This document shows, in pieces, positions 1-9,298 of a stretch of 64,000 nt of DNA. The notes beneath the pieces are model-generated. The model searched no databases, was not told the origin of the DNA, and saw only the letters and a list, made by a program, of their open reading frames with translations. Position 1 is the stretch's first letter, and every line of letters starts with the position of its first letter. The stretch spans positions 372,001 through 436,000 of the forward strand of contig NZ_AOGX02000015.1 in NCBI RefSeq assembly GCF_000332475.2, in the 5' to 3' direction. A program made the position numbers and the translations under genes. Origin of the DNA: Leptospira yanagawae serovar Saopaulo str. Sao Paulo = ATCC 700523 (GTDB taxonomy: Bacteria > Spirochaetota > Leptospiria > Leptospirales > Leptospiraceae).

Positions 1-149
1 GGTTTTAAACCACGTGCCCCGCGGTGGCCTTGTAAGTCGATTTCCTTACGCAATCGGTTTGGTGTTTCAACACTGGCACAATTCATAACCAACAAACTCA
101 TCAAACCTACTAACATGTAGATTGAATACAACGAACGAATCAATTTCAT
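1..149 (-). CDS. Glycerophosphodiester phosphodiesterase-type lipoprotein, 5' part only
   Basis: The gene runs off the left edge, so only about the first 49 residues are visible. They begin with a signal peptide rich in Leu, Val and Met ending in a lipobox-like LLVMNC, so the mature protein is probably an acylated lipoprotein. Shortly after comes DLQGHRGARGLKP, which matches the N-terminal GHRG active-site motif of the GDPD (GlpQ/UgpQ) family; its first His is catalytic in that family. Such enzymes release glycerol-3-phosphate from glycerophosphodiesters. The ATG at 149 is the natural start for the signal peptide. The family call rests on one motif, but it is very characteristic. Confidence 0.75.
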   Translation of the reverse strand, partial: MKLIRSLYSIYMLVGLMSLLVMNCASVETPNRLRKEIDLQGHRGARGLK

Positions 150-511
150 CAAAGTTACCCTACTTGGGCAAAATTTCATCCTTTCGATTTTATTGCATCA
201 AGTAAGAAAAAAGTTTCGAAATCAGAAAAAAAAAGAAAGGAGCAGGATTTGGACGAGGAGAAACTTCACATCCTTTTTGTATGCTTTTGCCACCTTCCGT
301 TTATAAAAGGATGGAAAAAACGAGCACACCACCTACGGTAACATCGGTGGTGGCTCCAGAAAGGAAATTTAGCGTAATTTCAGCCTAACGCAGATTTCCC
401 AATCTAAGTCAACCTTATCCATGCGAATCTTATTCATCCAAACCGTTGGAAACGTTTTTGGAGCCTTTTCAGAACGTTATTAACGGTTTTTTAAAATTTT
501 TTTTGGAGCAC
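150..511. other. Intergenic region with two hairpins upstream of the XRE-type regulator
   Basis: This 362-bp gap separates the GDPD lipoprotein (minus) from the XRE regulator (plus) and carries both outward promoter regions. Besides the 322-356 hairpin, there is a second stem in which GGAAAT (363-368) pairs with ATTTCC (394-399) and GCGT (372-375) pairs with ACGC (388-391). I recognise no known riboswitch or RNA family here. A 35-codon ORF at 281-388 has no ribosome-binding site and overlaps the hairpins. Confidence 0.4.
322..356 (-). terminator. Hairpin, possible Rho-independent terminator on the minus strand
   Basis: GAGC at 322-325 and CACCACC at 327-333 pair with GGTGGTG at 346-352 and GCTC at 353-356. 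This gives an 11-bp stem with one bulged A and a 12-nt loop. On the minus strand it is followed immediately by a T-tract (the complement of AAAAAA at 315-320), as in an intrinsic terminator. No minus-strand gene is seen directly upstream, so its client transcript is unknown. It could instead be a leader structure for the plus-strand regulator at 512. Confidence 0.4.
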
Positions 512-1000
512 ATGGAAAAAGTTAATCATTTCAGAAATTATAGGGAACGAAGGAACCTCACACGCATTCAATTATCAGAAAAATTGAATATTCCTAGGTC
601 GGCCATTGAGTTACTAGAAACCGAAGATTGGATGCGGTCCAAATTTGATTATGTCGTTTTGGTAGCGAAGGAACTCGGACTTTCACTCATCGATTTGATC
701 CGAAACGAATTTGATTACGATTTAGAAAGAGAGTTCTTCAATGAGGAAGAATTTGAAGAGATCGTGGCACGATATGCGAACGCTAGGGTGACTTTGATCC
801 TTTCCGAGTTAAAATTATTCTGTCGGAATGCAAAGGTGAGGTTGGATGATTTTGATGTGACCGAACTTTCTTTTTCCATGGGAAGTTTGCACAAACTCAT
901 CACCCTCAACCAAAAATTGGAACGGGGGGAAATTAACCCAAAAGATGCCCTTGTTGAATTTCCACCGAAATGGGGAAAGTTTAGCAACCGTAATAACTAA
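512..1000 (+). CDS. XRE-family helix-turn-helix regulator
   Basis: A 162-residue protein. Residues about 8-60 (RNYRERRNLTRIQLSEKLNIPRSAIELLE) form a Cro/XRE-type helix-turn-helix, so it is probably a DNA-binding regulator. The rest is an acidic, probably helical domain I do not recognise. I chose ATG 512 over the upstream ATG 446 because GGAG at 505-508 sits about 6 nt ahead of it and the HTH then starts close to the N-terminus; the extra 22 residues from 446 resemble no conserved domain. It converges with fliG, and the fliG terminator lies just past its stop. Target genes are unknown. Confidence 0.7.
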   Translation: MEKVNHFRNYRERRNLTRIQLSEKLNIPRSAIELLETEDWMRSKFDYVVLVAKELGLSLIDLIRNEFDYDLEREFFNEEEFEEIVARYANARVTLILSELKLFCRNAKVRLDDFDVTELSFSMGSLHKLITLNQKLERGEINPKDALVEFPPKWGKFSNRNN

Positions 1001-1014
1001 AAACCACTTGTGGT

Positions 1015-1027
<13 letters not shown>
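1000..1027 (-). terminator. Terminator overlapping the fliG stop codon
   Basis: ACTTGTGG at 1006-1013 and CCACAAGT at 1020-1027 form a perfect 8-bp stem with loop TCTATA. The loop contains the fliG stop codon (1015-1017). Read on the minus strand, the stem is followed by GG and then TTTTTAG, a short U-tract. This fits an intrinsic terminator for fliG placed between convergent genes. Confidence 0.6.
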
Positions 1028-2028
<1,001 letters not shown>

Positions 2029-2169
2029 ACTTCGTCCCGAAATCCGTACTACTTACTGTATCGGCGAACTCATAAAAAAACAATGAGATTTATTCGGATG
2101 GAAAATTAGAATGTAAATGCCTCTCGGCCTCTCATTCCTTTCCCATTGCCTCTGGATCATTTTTTATGT

Positions 2170-2180
2170 TGACCGGTCTA
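2170..2180. promoter_or_regulatory. Palindromic operator ahead of the TetR-family gene
   Basis: GACCGGTC at 2171-2178 is a perfect 8-bp palindrome in the context TTGACCGGTCTA, about 25 bp upstream of the chosen regulator start at 2204. From memory it resembles the TAGACCRGTC core bound by LmrA/YxaF-type TetR regulators, which suggests autoregulation. A -10-like TATTAT overlaps its right side at 2179-2184. Confidence 0.5.
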
Positions 2181-2203
2181 TTATTTTCAAGGAAACTGGT
2201 TTT

Positions 2204-2779
2204 GTGGGCAAAAAGGGATTTGATACCAAACAAAAGATGATCGAAGTGATGGCTTCCCTTTTGGAAGGGTCTGGGTATGAAGCAACGGGTCTAACAGAAC
2301 TTGGGAAAGAAACGGGAACACCGAAAGGTTCGCTCTACTTTCACTTCCCAGGCGGAAAAGACGAGCTCACAAGCCTTGCCATCGAATATTCGGGAAAACA
2401 GTTAAATGATTTTTTTCTCACAGTGTTTGGGAAATGTGAAACCCCATCTCAAGCCATAAAACAAGTGTTTCATGCTTTGGAAAATAGAATTGTTTCCAGT
2501 GATTTTAAGAAAGGATGTCCCATTGCAACCACTGCCATGGAAACAGCAGGCAAATCTGTTGTAGTCGCCAAAGCATGTCAAGATGCGTACACCCTTTGGT
2601 TGAAAACATTTGAATCCTATTTGGTTTCCAATGGTTACACTCCGCGAATTGCAAAAAACATTTCGTTTTCCATCCTCTCTTTATGGGAAGGGGCCTTATT
2701 ACTTTCCAAATTACAAAAATCGCCAGAACCTTTGCGTATGGCAGAGAAAACAGCTGAAAGTTTGTTAAAACAAAATTGA
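2204..2779 (+). CDS. TetR-family transcriptional repressor, LmrA/YxaF-like
   Basis: A protein of about 191 residues. The N-terminal helix-turn-helix reads GYEATGLTELGKETGTPKGS followed by LYFHFPGGKDEL, the typical TetR recognition helix ending in YxHF. The C-terminal half (GCPIATTAMETA) resembles the ligand-binding domain of LmrA/YxaF-type regulators. I chose GTG at 2204 because AAGGAAA (2189-2195) lies about 8 nt upstream. A start at 2117 would add 29 residues with no conserved match and would put the palindromic operator inside the gene. The MBL hydrolase 130 bp downstream on the same strand is a possible target, by inference only. Confidence 0.8.
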   Translation: MGKKGFDTKQKMIEVMASLLEGSGYEATGLTELGKETGTPKGSLYFHFPGGKDELTSLAIEYSGKQLNDFFLTVFGKCETPSQAIKQVFHALENRIVSSDFKKGCPIATTAMETAGKSVVVAKACQDAYTLWLKTFESYLVSNGYTPRIAKNISFSILSLWEGALLLSKLQKSPEPLRMAEKTAESLLKQN

Positions 2780-2909
2780 AGGGAATCAAGGTATGGGAAC
2801 GCAGACATCGAAACATTGGATTCATTTTGTTTTTCACATAAAATGAAAAAAACGAATCAAATTTGCAATGAATGATCTCAAATTTAGAATTTAAATTAGG
2901 ACAAAAAAT

Positions 2910-3965
2910 ATGAAAACAATTTCAAAACGAAAAATCATCACCTTATTTCTATTTGGTGCAATTACCGGTTTCATTGTATACTTTTTGGGATACCCCAATG
3001 AAAAAATCCTTTCAAATGCAATCAAAAATTCTAGTGCAGAAGAGAATCTAACAGAAACCAAAGACGGTAGTAATCAATCGGACAAATGGAAACCTAACAA
3101 AGATTCCAATCTGATTCCCAAACCAAAAGGGAATTCTCATTTGGTTTTTTCCATTTTGAAAACAGGGGAAGCAAAAACACTAGAAGCTTTTGTTATCGAA
3201 GGGGGATCGGTTTTAAAACTGGTTACGGTCAACCATTCTGCTTTTTACATCCAACACCCAAAGGGTAATTTTTTATTTGATACTGGGCTTGGGACTCAGA
3301 TCAAAGATCAGTTTGCCGTTTTTCCTTTTTATCTAAAAGTTTTGATGGAATATAAACTCATCGAAACAGCAAAGACACAATTGGAATCCAATGGAAATGA
3401 ACCCGAATCCATTCGCGATGTATTTTTTTCCCATTTGCATTGGGACCATGCAAGTGGATTAAAAGACTTTCCGAATGCCAATATACATAGTGGGAAAGAC
3501 GAATTGAACCATGCAAAAATTGAACTTGGTTACATTCCTTCACAATACGATGGTAAGGAAGTAAAATGGAAACACCTTCAATTCACAAACAAACCTTACG
3601 CATCTTATGCACAGAGTTTAGATTGGTTTGGGGATGGAACCGCTGTGTTTGTACCAATGAAAGGCCATAGTGAAAGTTCGGTGGGATTATTTTTGCACAC
3701 AGAAAATGGTGAAGTGTTTTTTTTAACAGGTGATATCGTCTGGAGAAAAGAAGGGTTTGTAGAACTTAAACACAAACCAAGAGGCGCAAGATGGATTGTG
3801 GATTATGATGTAGAAGAACTGGGAACAGAAATTGCCCGGGTGCATGAACTGCTAAACGTAAATCCGAATCTAAAGGTGATCCCTGCTCACGACCATGATA
3901 CACAATCGCCATTTGGATTTTTTCCTAAGGTTATCGGAGCAAAGCATTTAATGACAATGAATTGA
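2910..3965 (+). CDS. Membrane-anchored metallo-beta-lactamase-fold hydrolase
   Basis: A 351-residue protein. Residues about 9-27 form a single hydrophobic segment (signal anchor or uncleaved signal), followed by a low-complexity linker to about residue 75. The zinc-binding motif SHLHWDH lies at 174-180. Later metal-ligand regions are seen in GHSESSVG, LTGDIVW and PAHDHD, so the metal site looks complete. The arrangement resembles the AttM/AiiA lactonase branch, but the substrate cannot be read from sequence. AGGA lies about 8 nt before ATG 2910. The catalytic domain is probably periplasmic. The gene follows the TetR regulator. Confidence 0.8.
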   Translation: MKTISKRKIITLFLFGAITGFIVYFLGYPNEKILSNAIKNSSAEENLTETKDGSNQSDKWKPNKDSNLIPKPKGNSHLVFSILKTGEAKTLEAFVIEGGSVLKLVTVNHSAFYIQHPKGNFLFDTGLGTQIKDQFAVFPFYLKVLMEYKLIETAKTQLESNGNEPESIRDVFFSHLHWDHASGLKDFPNANIHSGKDELNHAKIELGYIPSQYDGKEVKWKHLQFTNKPYASYAQSLDWFGDGTAVFVPMKGHSESSVGLFLHTENGEVFFLTGDIVWRKEGFVELKHKPRGARWIVDYDVEELGTEIARVHELLNVNPNLKVIPAHDHDTQSPFGFFPKVIGAKHLMTMN

Positions 3966-3974
3966 TTGGGATTT

Positions 3975-4598
3975 TTATTCAGAGGTACCGTTTGGTTGTT
4001 CTTCCTTGTGATCCAATGATTTTTTTTTGTTTAACAAGGATTTGATCCCTTGAAGGGAAGTTTCCAATTGTTGGATTTCTGATTCAATGGATTCACGATT
4101 TTCGTGAATTGCGTTGTGATGGCCATGTAATGTTCCCATCAGTCGGTGGTAGTCAAGTGCAATTTGGTGGAGAGCCAAATCCCAAGCCTTGGGTGAGATC
4201 CTTCTTTTTTTCCAATAGATTTTTTTGCCAAAACCATAAAGCCACATACTGACGCCAACAGCATGTAAGGGTACAAGGATATACAAAGAAGCAACGATTA
4301 CCTTGCCATAGGAAACTTCTTTGGAAAACAACCCCCAAAAATAAACCCAAAGGAAAGCAAGGAATACGACTGCCAGAGTCAAATTGGCCTTTGGTGTGCT
4401 CGGTGAGATGGAGTTAAAAATAGAAAGGAGGATGACAGAAAAGATGAGTAAGAGGAGAACTTCCCAAGGGACTAATGTAAAAAACAAATCCCAAAACTTT
4501 TGAAAATTCTCCCAACTCGTTTTGATCTGGTTGATGGTGGTTTGGATTTCAACAATTTGGTTTTGGATTTTTTGAAAGAAGTCTGTAATCGCCGACAT
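3975..4598 (-). CDS. Membrane protein of unknown function with a C-terminal coiled coil
   Basis: From ATG 4598 the protein has about 207 residues. A short amphipathic N-terminus (QNQIVEIQTTINQIKTSWEN) is followed by three or four hydrophobic segments (around LVPWEVLLLLIFSVILLSIF, LTLAVVFLAFLWVYFWGLF and VIVASLYILVPLHAVGVSMW). A charged coiled-coil-like tail (ESIESEIQQLETSLQGIKSLL) ends the protein. An upstream TTG at 4622 would add eight residues but has no better ribosome-binding site. I recognise no family. Its start codon overlaps that of the divergent gene at 4597 within CATG, so the two share almost no non-coding space. Confidence 0.6.
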   Translation of the reverse strand: MSAITDFFQKIQNQIVEIQTTINQIKTSWENFQKFWDLFFTLVPWEVLLLLIFSVILLSIFNSISPSTPKANLTLAVVFLAFLWVYFWGLFSKEVSYGKVIVASLYILVPLHAVGVSMWLYGFGKKIYWKKRRISPKAWDLALHQIALDYHRLMGTLHGHHNAIHENRESIESEIQQLETSLQGIKSLLNKKKSLDHKEEQPNGTSE

Positions 4599-5637
4599 GA
4601 ACCAAATACTAAGCAAAATCAAAAATCAGGCAAGTGGTTTCTTCACTCAATTTTTCTCACCTAGCACCACTCGAAATCTGCTGCTCCTTTACACAATCCT
4701 CGTGGTGCCATTTTTCGTTTACCACGAATCACACCTTCCTTGGCATTATATCTTCGTTTTGTGTTTTATATCCCTTGTTGTAGGACTTTTGATTACCTAT
4801 GTAAGTTTGTATTTGATTCAATTGTATTGGAAGGAAACCTTTCACCCTTTCATCGAAATCGGAGTTTTAATCCTTTTTATATTTGCATTGTGGTTAACAG
4901 AAATATTAGTTTTTGAAGCAGGGACTGTATTTTTATTTTTATTCATTACTCTTGCTTTTTTCATCCGAATCCTCCAACTCACAGAATATGCTAGATTATT
5001 GTTAGCCTTTTGTCTTGTCGCAAGTAATGCTCTCATTTCTTTCAAAGCATTACAAGGCGCTGAAATATATTCAGCTTATCTATTATTCAAAAACAAATAC
5101 CATATCGAAGAAAAAGATTTAAACAAATGGGAAATAACCAATAACAACGATTATTGGAATGAAGAACTACAAATTGGTTTTACCTTACCTGAAGGTATGT
5201 TTTTTTACAAACCAGAAGATCTTACATTAGAAAACAAAACGGGAGTTGGTCAAATCGCTGGATTACTTTCTTTTAGTGACCATGACGCAGAAAGGTATCC
5301 TTTTGTTCGGATTTTTTATTTTCCCGATTATGTTGGATTCCAAAAAGAACAAGCAATACAAGAGTTTTCTGAATTTTTAAAAATCCAAGTCAGTAAAGGT
5401 GACATTGAAGACTTACAGGAAATCCAACAGAAAGAAATTCAAGATTTTATCTTGGTTTCAAAGTTTTGGACATTTTATGACCTAATGAGACCTAGGTATT
5501 CCAAAACCGGATTTATGATTTTTGAAAACGCAAATCACGACAAACTTTTATTACACATTACCGAAAACTTAGAAAAGGGTGAAATTCACGAACAAGTCAT
5601 CCGTGAATTTTTAAGTTCAATTCGATTCCGAAATTGA
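4597..5637 (+). CDS. Four-helix membrane protein with a C-terminal soluble domain, unknown function
   Basis: A 346-residue protein. Four or five hydrophobic helices occupy about residues 28-155 (for example LLLLYTILVVPFFVY and FVLCFISLVVGLLITYVSLY). A soluble domain of about 190 residues follows, starting near YHIEEKDLNKWE, with pieces such as IGFTLPEGMFFY that recall exported lipid- or stress-related domains. I do not recognise the family. The start ATG 4597 overlaps the divergent gene's start and has no clear Shine-Dalgarno. The 3' end overlaps the convergent M23 peptidase gene by 21 bp. Confidence 0.6.
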   Translation: MNQILSKIKNQASGFFTQFFSPSTTRNLLLLYTILVVPFFVYHESHLPWHYIFVLCFISLVVGLLITYVSLYLIQLYWKETFHPFIEIGVLILFIFALWLTEILVFEAGTVFLFLFITLAFFIRILQLTEYARLLLAFCLVASNALISFKALQGAEIYSAYLLFKNKYHIEEKDLNKWEITNNNDYWNEELQIGFTLPEGMFFYKPEDLTLENKTGVGQIAGLLSFSDHDAERYPFVRIFYFPDYVGFQKEQAIQEFSEFLKIQVSKGDIEDLQEIQQKEIQDFILVSKFWTFYDLMRPRYSKTGFMIFENANHDKLLLHITENLEKGEIHEQVIREFLSSIRFRN

Positions 5638-6591
5638 TTGTAAAGCAATGAGTGATAGTGGATCCACTAATACTCCATTGATCTTTGCGCCTAAATGCAA
5701 ATGAGGTCCCGTTGACATGCCAGTAGATCCAACAGTTCCAATTTGTTGGCCTTGTTTCACGACTTCACCTACTTTCACTTTGATTTCATCTTGGTGCATA
5801 TAAAAAGTGAATATTTTATTTCCATGATCGATGATGGTAAAATTTCCCTCGTAATATGTTTTTTGGGCTAAAACAACAGTTCCATCTTGGATCGCATAAA
5901 TGGGTGTTCCCGTTTTTCCACGAAAATCCACACCTCCATGGGGCCTACCTTGTTTGTTATTATAGTCTCGCCTAACATAAAATTTACTAGTGATAAATAT
6001 TGATTCTAATGGGTTTTTAAAATTCTTTTGGAATTGTAATTGGCTTGATTTCGAGAATGCCAATTCTTTTGCATTTTTACATTCCTGGATAAAATCTAAA
6101 ATTTCTTTTGGAAGTTCCTTTGTGACAAATTTTTCATCCACTTTGATTTGTTGGTTTTTTTTGATCACTTGGAATTTTGTAGGTTCTAAAATGATTTGGT
6201 ATTGTTTTTGTCCACGTTTCACAAAAAAGATTTTCGATACAATTTCTAAGGTCATCGCACCAGCAGGTGTATCCGGTGAAATCGGTAAAAAAGCGATCAA
6301 ACTATTTTCTCGTTTGGTAAGGATAACATCTTTACCTAACCAACTAACCTTGTATGATTCATTGATCCATTTTTTATCTTTTGGAGTGAGTCGTAAAAAA
6401 ATAACTTCTCCTCGAGTGAAACGACGGGCTTCCATCAATAGGGAAAAGTTTTTCTCTTCCTTTTTAACAAAATAATTCCCCGTTGTTGTAACCTGTTTCT
6501 TTGATTTTTTTTTGACCTCACGAGATTCCGCAGGAACAGCTTGGACAAAAAAGAAGATAAATGATAAGATCGAAATTGTACGGACCATCAT
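5617..6591 (-). CDS. Secreted M23 (LytM) peptidoglycan endopeptidase
   Basis: A 324-residue protein with a signal peptide (SILSFIFFFVQAVPAES), a beta-rich N-terminal region, and a C-terminal LytM domain from about residue 205. The zinc and catalytic residues are all present: HGGVDF supplies the first His and Asp, FYMHQ the accessory His, and GPHLHLG the final His pair. It probably cleaves peptide crosslinks in the periplasm. This intact site contrasts with the degenerate M23-like protein at 48203. Its 3' end overlaps the convergent membrane-protein gene, and it lies 12 bp downstream of the GGDEF-EAL gene on the same strand, so the two may be cotranscribed. Confidence 0.88.
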   Translation of the reverse strand: MMVRTISILSFIFFFVQAVPAESREVKKKSKKQVTTTGNYFVKKEEKNFSLLMEARRFTRGEVIFLRLTPKDKKWINESYKVSWLGKDVILTKRENSLIAFLPISPDTPAGAMTLEIVSKIFFVKRGQKQYQIILEPTKFQVIKKNQQIKVDEKFVTKELPKEILDFIQECKNAKELAFSKSSQLQFQKNFKNPLESIFITSKFYVRRDYNNKQGRPHGGVDFRGKTGTPIYAIQDGTVVLAQKTYYEGNFTIIDHGNKIFTFYMHQDEIKVKVGEVVKQGQQIGTVGSTGMSTGPHLHLGAKINGVLVDPLSLIALQSISESN

Positions 6592-6603
6592 CCTAAATTT
6601 CGG

Positions 6604-9060
6604 CTATTTTGTTTTTGTGGATTCGTTAAATTTTTGTACAAAGGCAACAAATTCTTCCGCAGGCAGAGGTTTGCTATATAAATAACCTTGGATCATATGA
6701 CATCCCAAATCATGTAACAAATCCCTTTGCGCAGCATTTTCGACACCTTCTGCAATCACTTCTAATCCAAGAGAATGGGCCATATTGATAATGGCCTTAC
6801 AAATTGCTCTATCATCTTCATTGAGTTCTAAATCCACAACGAAGGATCTATCAATTTTGATGACATCAGCATCAATTTTTTTTAAGTAACTGAGTGAACT
6901 ATATCCTGTTCCAAAATCATCAATGGAAACTTTGATTCCTAACTCAGAAAGGTATTCAAAGGCTTCTATACTTTTTTCTGGATTTTCCATGATGGAACTT
7001 TCAGTGAGTTCCAATTCAATTTCTTCTGGATTGATTCCATACTGAAGTATGGTTGCTTGTACACGGTGAGACCAATTGGATCTGGCCAATTGTTTTCCAC
7101 TTACATTGATGCTTAATGGAAAACTGGGTAAGTCCATCTCACACCATTCTTTTTTCAAACGGCAAGCTTCTTCCAAAACCCAATCCCCTATCCTTTCGAT
7201 GATCCCAGAGTCTTCCGCGACTGGAATAAACTCAATGGGCGGAACCCAACCTCGTTCTGGATGTTTCCATCGAATGAGGGCCTCTGCTCCACAAACTTGA
7301 TTTGTGATTGTCGAAATTTTAGGTTGGAAAAATAAAATTAACTCTTCGTTTTGAATCGCTTTTCGTAGTGAGTTTTCAATGTACAAACGTTTTTCGGAAC
7401 GTAAAATGAGTTCGTTGGTATAAAATTTATAATTATTACGACCAAGTTCTTTGGCTTTGTACATCGCCATATCTGAGTTTTTTAATAACTCAGCTGAGGT
7501 GATTCCATCGTTTGGTGAAAGTGCAATCCCCATACTGATGGTGGTGAACAAATCGCGACCCATGATATGAAACGGTTGGCTTAAGATATCCAATATTTTT
7601 TGTGCAAATTCTGCGGCGGCACTTTTATTTGGAACATCTACTTTTAAAATGGCAAATTCATCACCACCAAAGCGAGCCACTGTATCCACTTCCGTCATCA
7701 CTCGTTTGAGCCTTGCACCGACCATTTGTAAAAGAATATCACCTTTTGTATGGCCTAAACTATCATTAATGAATTTGAAGTTATCGATATCGAAAAAATA
7801 AAACGCTAATAAAGATTCGGTGGATTTATGATTTTTTAAGGCTTGGTTGGCATGATCAATAAACAAGGTTCGATTGGACAAACCAGTTAATGCATCATAA
7901 TAGGCAAGATAGGTGATTCTTTCTTCAGATAGTTTTCGCTCTGTGATATCCACCCCAAAACTAATGAATCGTTTTTGTTTTGTTTCCGAATCATCTATTG
8001 GGATATACTTTCTTAGTAAATAAGTAACTTTGTCGTTATGATCTTGAATGAGTTCTTCAAACTCAACGATCTCATTTTCTTTAGCAGCAACTTCCAAATA
8101 TTTTTTTCTGGTTTCATAAAACTCAGGAGCTAAATCTAATTTTTCGGCAAGATCCACATCAGTTTTTTTATACAACCACTTACGAATTTCTTTATTTGTT
8201 AAAAAAACTGGGTTTGTGTATTCATATTCAAAATTTGAATTTAATACTGCAATGTCAGAATCTAAATTATCCAAAATGAATTCATAAAATGCTTTTTGGT
8301 TTTTAACTTGTTCTTGGCTACGTTTACGTTCCGTGATATCTCGAAAGGTTGCCCAAATTGCCATCTTACCATTTACAGGAAAAAGTCGAAACGATGATTC
8401 TGTAGGGATCAATCTTCCGGATTTCGAACGGAGTGCCGTACTCTCAATTAAATTTCCTTGGAACTCTGCATCTTCATCGATTTCCACAGGTGGCATAAAA
8501 AAAGAAAACTCTTTGCCCAAAATCTCATCCAAACCAAATTCCAACACAACAACGGCTTGTTTATTTGCATTGATAATTTGTTTGGTGGTCGGATCAATTT
8601 GCATTAAGATATCTAATGATTCTTCAAATACGTTTTCTAAAACCACAACCTTTTCGCGAATTTTATCATAGGCTATTGATCGGTTCATGTCCTCTATCAA
8701 ACGTTCTGCGAAGTTCAAAACTAAATCCAAATTTCCTACGGAATAACTTGGCTCTGCTAAATGTAAAAAAGTAGGGTGTGCTACTTGAGAAAGTGTGTCA
8801 GGAGACAGACTAACGGTTGATAGGATAACGTAGGGAGACTCAGGAAAATGTTCAAAAACAAATTTTTGTTTCTCCATTGCCTTTGAATCATTCCAAAAAA
8901 GAAAAACAGCAGACTCTTGTATGGATCCAGGTTTGATTTTTAAGATAGATGGAAAACTATGCACATGGCATGTTTCTATGTTTGTTATGTCACGAAGTAG
9001 TCGGTTGTAGAAGTCATTCTCCGCTTCTTCAATGTAGATAGTGATCTGCTTGAGTGACAT
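6604..9060 (-). CDS. PAS-GGDEF-EAL cyclic-di-GMP signalling protein
   Basis: An 818-residue protein. Residues about 1-130 look like a degenerate receiver-type domain without recognisable phospho-acceptor motifs. Two PAS modules follow, each ending in DITERK, at about 145-250 and 260-380. A GGDEF domain (about 385-545) has an intact RFGGDEF. An EAL domain (about 560-810) keeps EALIRW, ELTES, DDFGTGYSSL, KIDRSF, EGVE and IQGYLYSKPLP, so phosphodiesterase activity is likely. The inhibitory I-site reads TEVD rather than RxxD, so product inhibition is probably lost. No transmembrane segment is seen, so it should be a cytoplasmic sensor making or degrading c-di-GMP. The ligand of the PAS domains is unknown. 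Confidence 0.93.
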   Translation of the reverse strand: MSLKQITIYIEEAENDFYNRLLRDITNIETCHVHSFPSILKIKPGSIQESAVFLFWNDSKAMEKQKFVFEHFPESPYVILSTVSLSPDTLSQVAHPTFLHLAEPSYSVGNLDLVLNFAERLIEDMNRSIAYDKIREKVVVLENVFEESLDILMQIDPTTKQIINANKQAVVVLEFGLDEILGKEFSFFMPPVEIDEDAEFQGNLIESTALRSKSGRLIPTESSFRLFPVNGKMAIWATFRDITERKRSQEQVKNQKAFYEFILDNLDSDIAVLNSNFEYEYTNPVFLTNKEIRKWLYKKTDVDLAEKLDLAPEFYETRKKYLEVAAKENEIVEFEELIQDHNDKVTYLLRKYIPIDDSETKQKRFISFGVDITERKLSEERITYLAYYDALTGLSNRTLFIDHANQALKNHKSTESLLAFYFFDIDNFKFINDSLGHTKGDILLQMVGARLKRVMTEVDTVARFGGDEFAILKVDVPNKSAAAEFAQKILDILSQPFHIMGRDLFTTISMGIALSPNDGITSAELLKNSDMAMYKAKELGRNNYKFYTNELILRSEKRLYIENSLRKAIQNEELILFFQPKISTITNQVCGAEALIRWKHPERGWVPPIEFIPVAEDSGIIERIGDWVLEEACRLKKEWCEMDLPSFPLSINVSGKQLARSNWSHRVQATILQYGINPEEIELELTESSIMENPEKSIEAFEYLSELGIKVSIDDFGTGYSSLSYLKKIDADVIKIDRSFVVDLELNEDDRAICKAIINMAHSLGLEVIAEGVENAAQRDLLHDLGCHMIQGYLYSKPLPAEEFVAFVQKFNESTKTK

Positions 9061-9113
9061 GACCTAGGCATAGTAGACGAAAAATCCTTTTCCTTACAAT
9101 AGATTTTTTACAC

Positions 9114-9125
9114 CATACGCGTATG
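9114..9125. promoter_or_regulatory. Palindrome CATACGCGTATG in a divergent promoter region
   Basis: A perfect 12-bp palindrome lies about 55 bp upstream of the GGDEF-EAL gene start and about 175 bp upstream of the iron-operon start. It may be an operator for either direction. I cannot assign a regulator. Confidence 0.35.
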
Positions 9126-9246
9126 AGGGTGCTGTCATTCGATCTCCATTGCAAGAGAAAGAAATTGACCAATGGTTTTGTACGAATGCCGCTCCTGTCA
9201 CAGAAATGTCAGCGACTGAAAAAAAGAACAGTTTCTCTAAAATGAA

Positions 9247-9259
9247 ATTGATTCTCAAT
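9247..9259. promoter_or_regulatory. Fur-box-like site upstream of the heme/iron operon
   Basis: ATTGA-TTC-TCAAT at 9247-9259 is an inverted repeat. On the complementary strand it reads TTGAGAATCAA, sharing the TGAGAATCA core of classic Fur boxes. It sits about 40 bp upstream of the first gene of an operon with an HmuY-like protein and a TonB-dependent receptor, which fits iron-dependent repression. The regulator itself is not in this window. Confidence 0.5.
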
Positions 9260-9298
9260 AACAGTACAGAAGTTTGGATAAAAAAGACCGAGGTTCTT

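Noticed and set aside
281..388. A 35-codon plus-strand ORF ahead of the XRE regulator.
   Set aside because: It has no ribosome-binding site, overlaps two hairpins, and resembles no known small protein. I treat the region as regulatory or non-coding, without excluding a small peptide.
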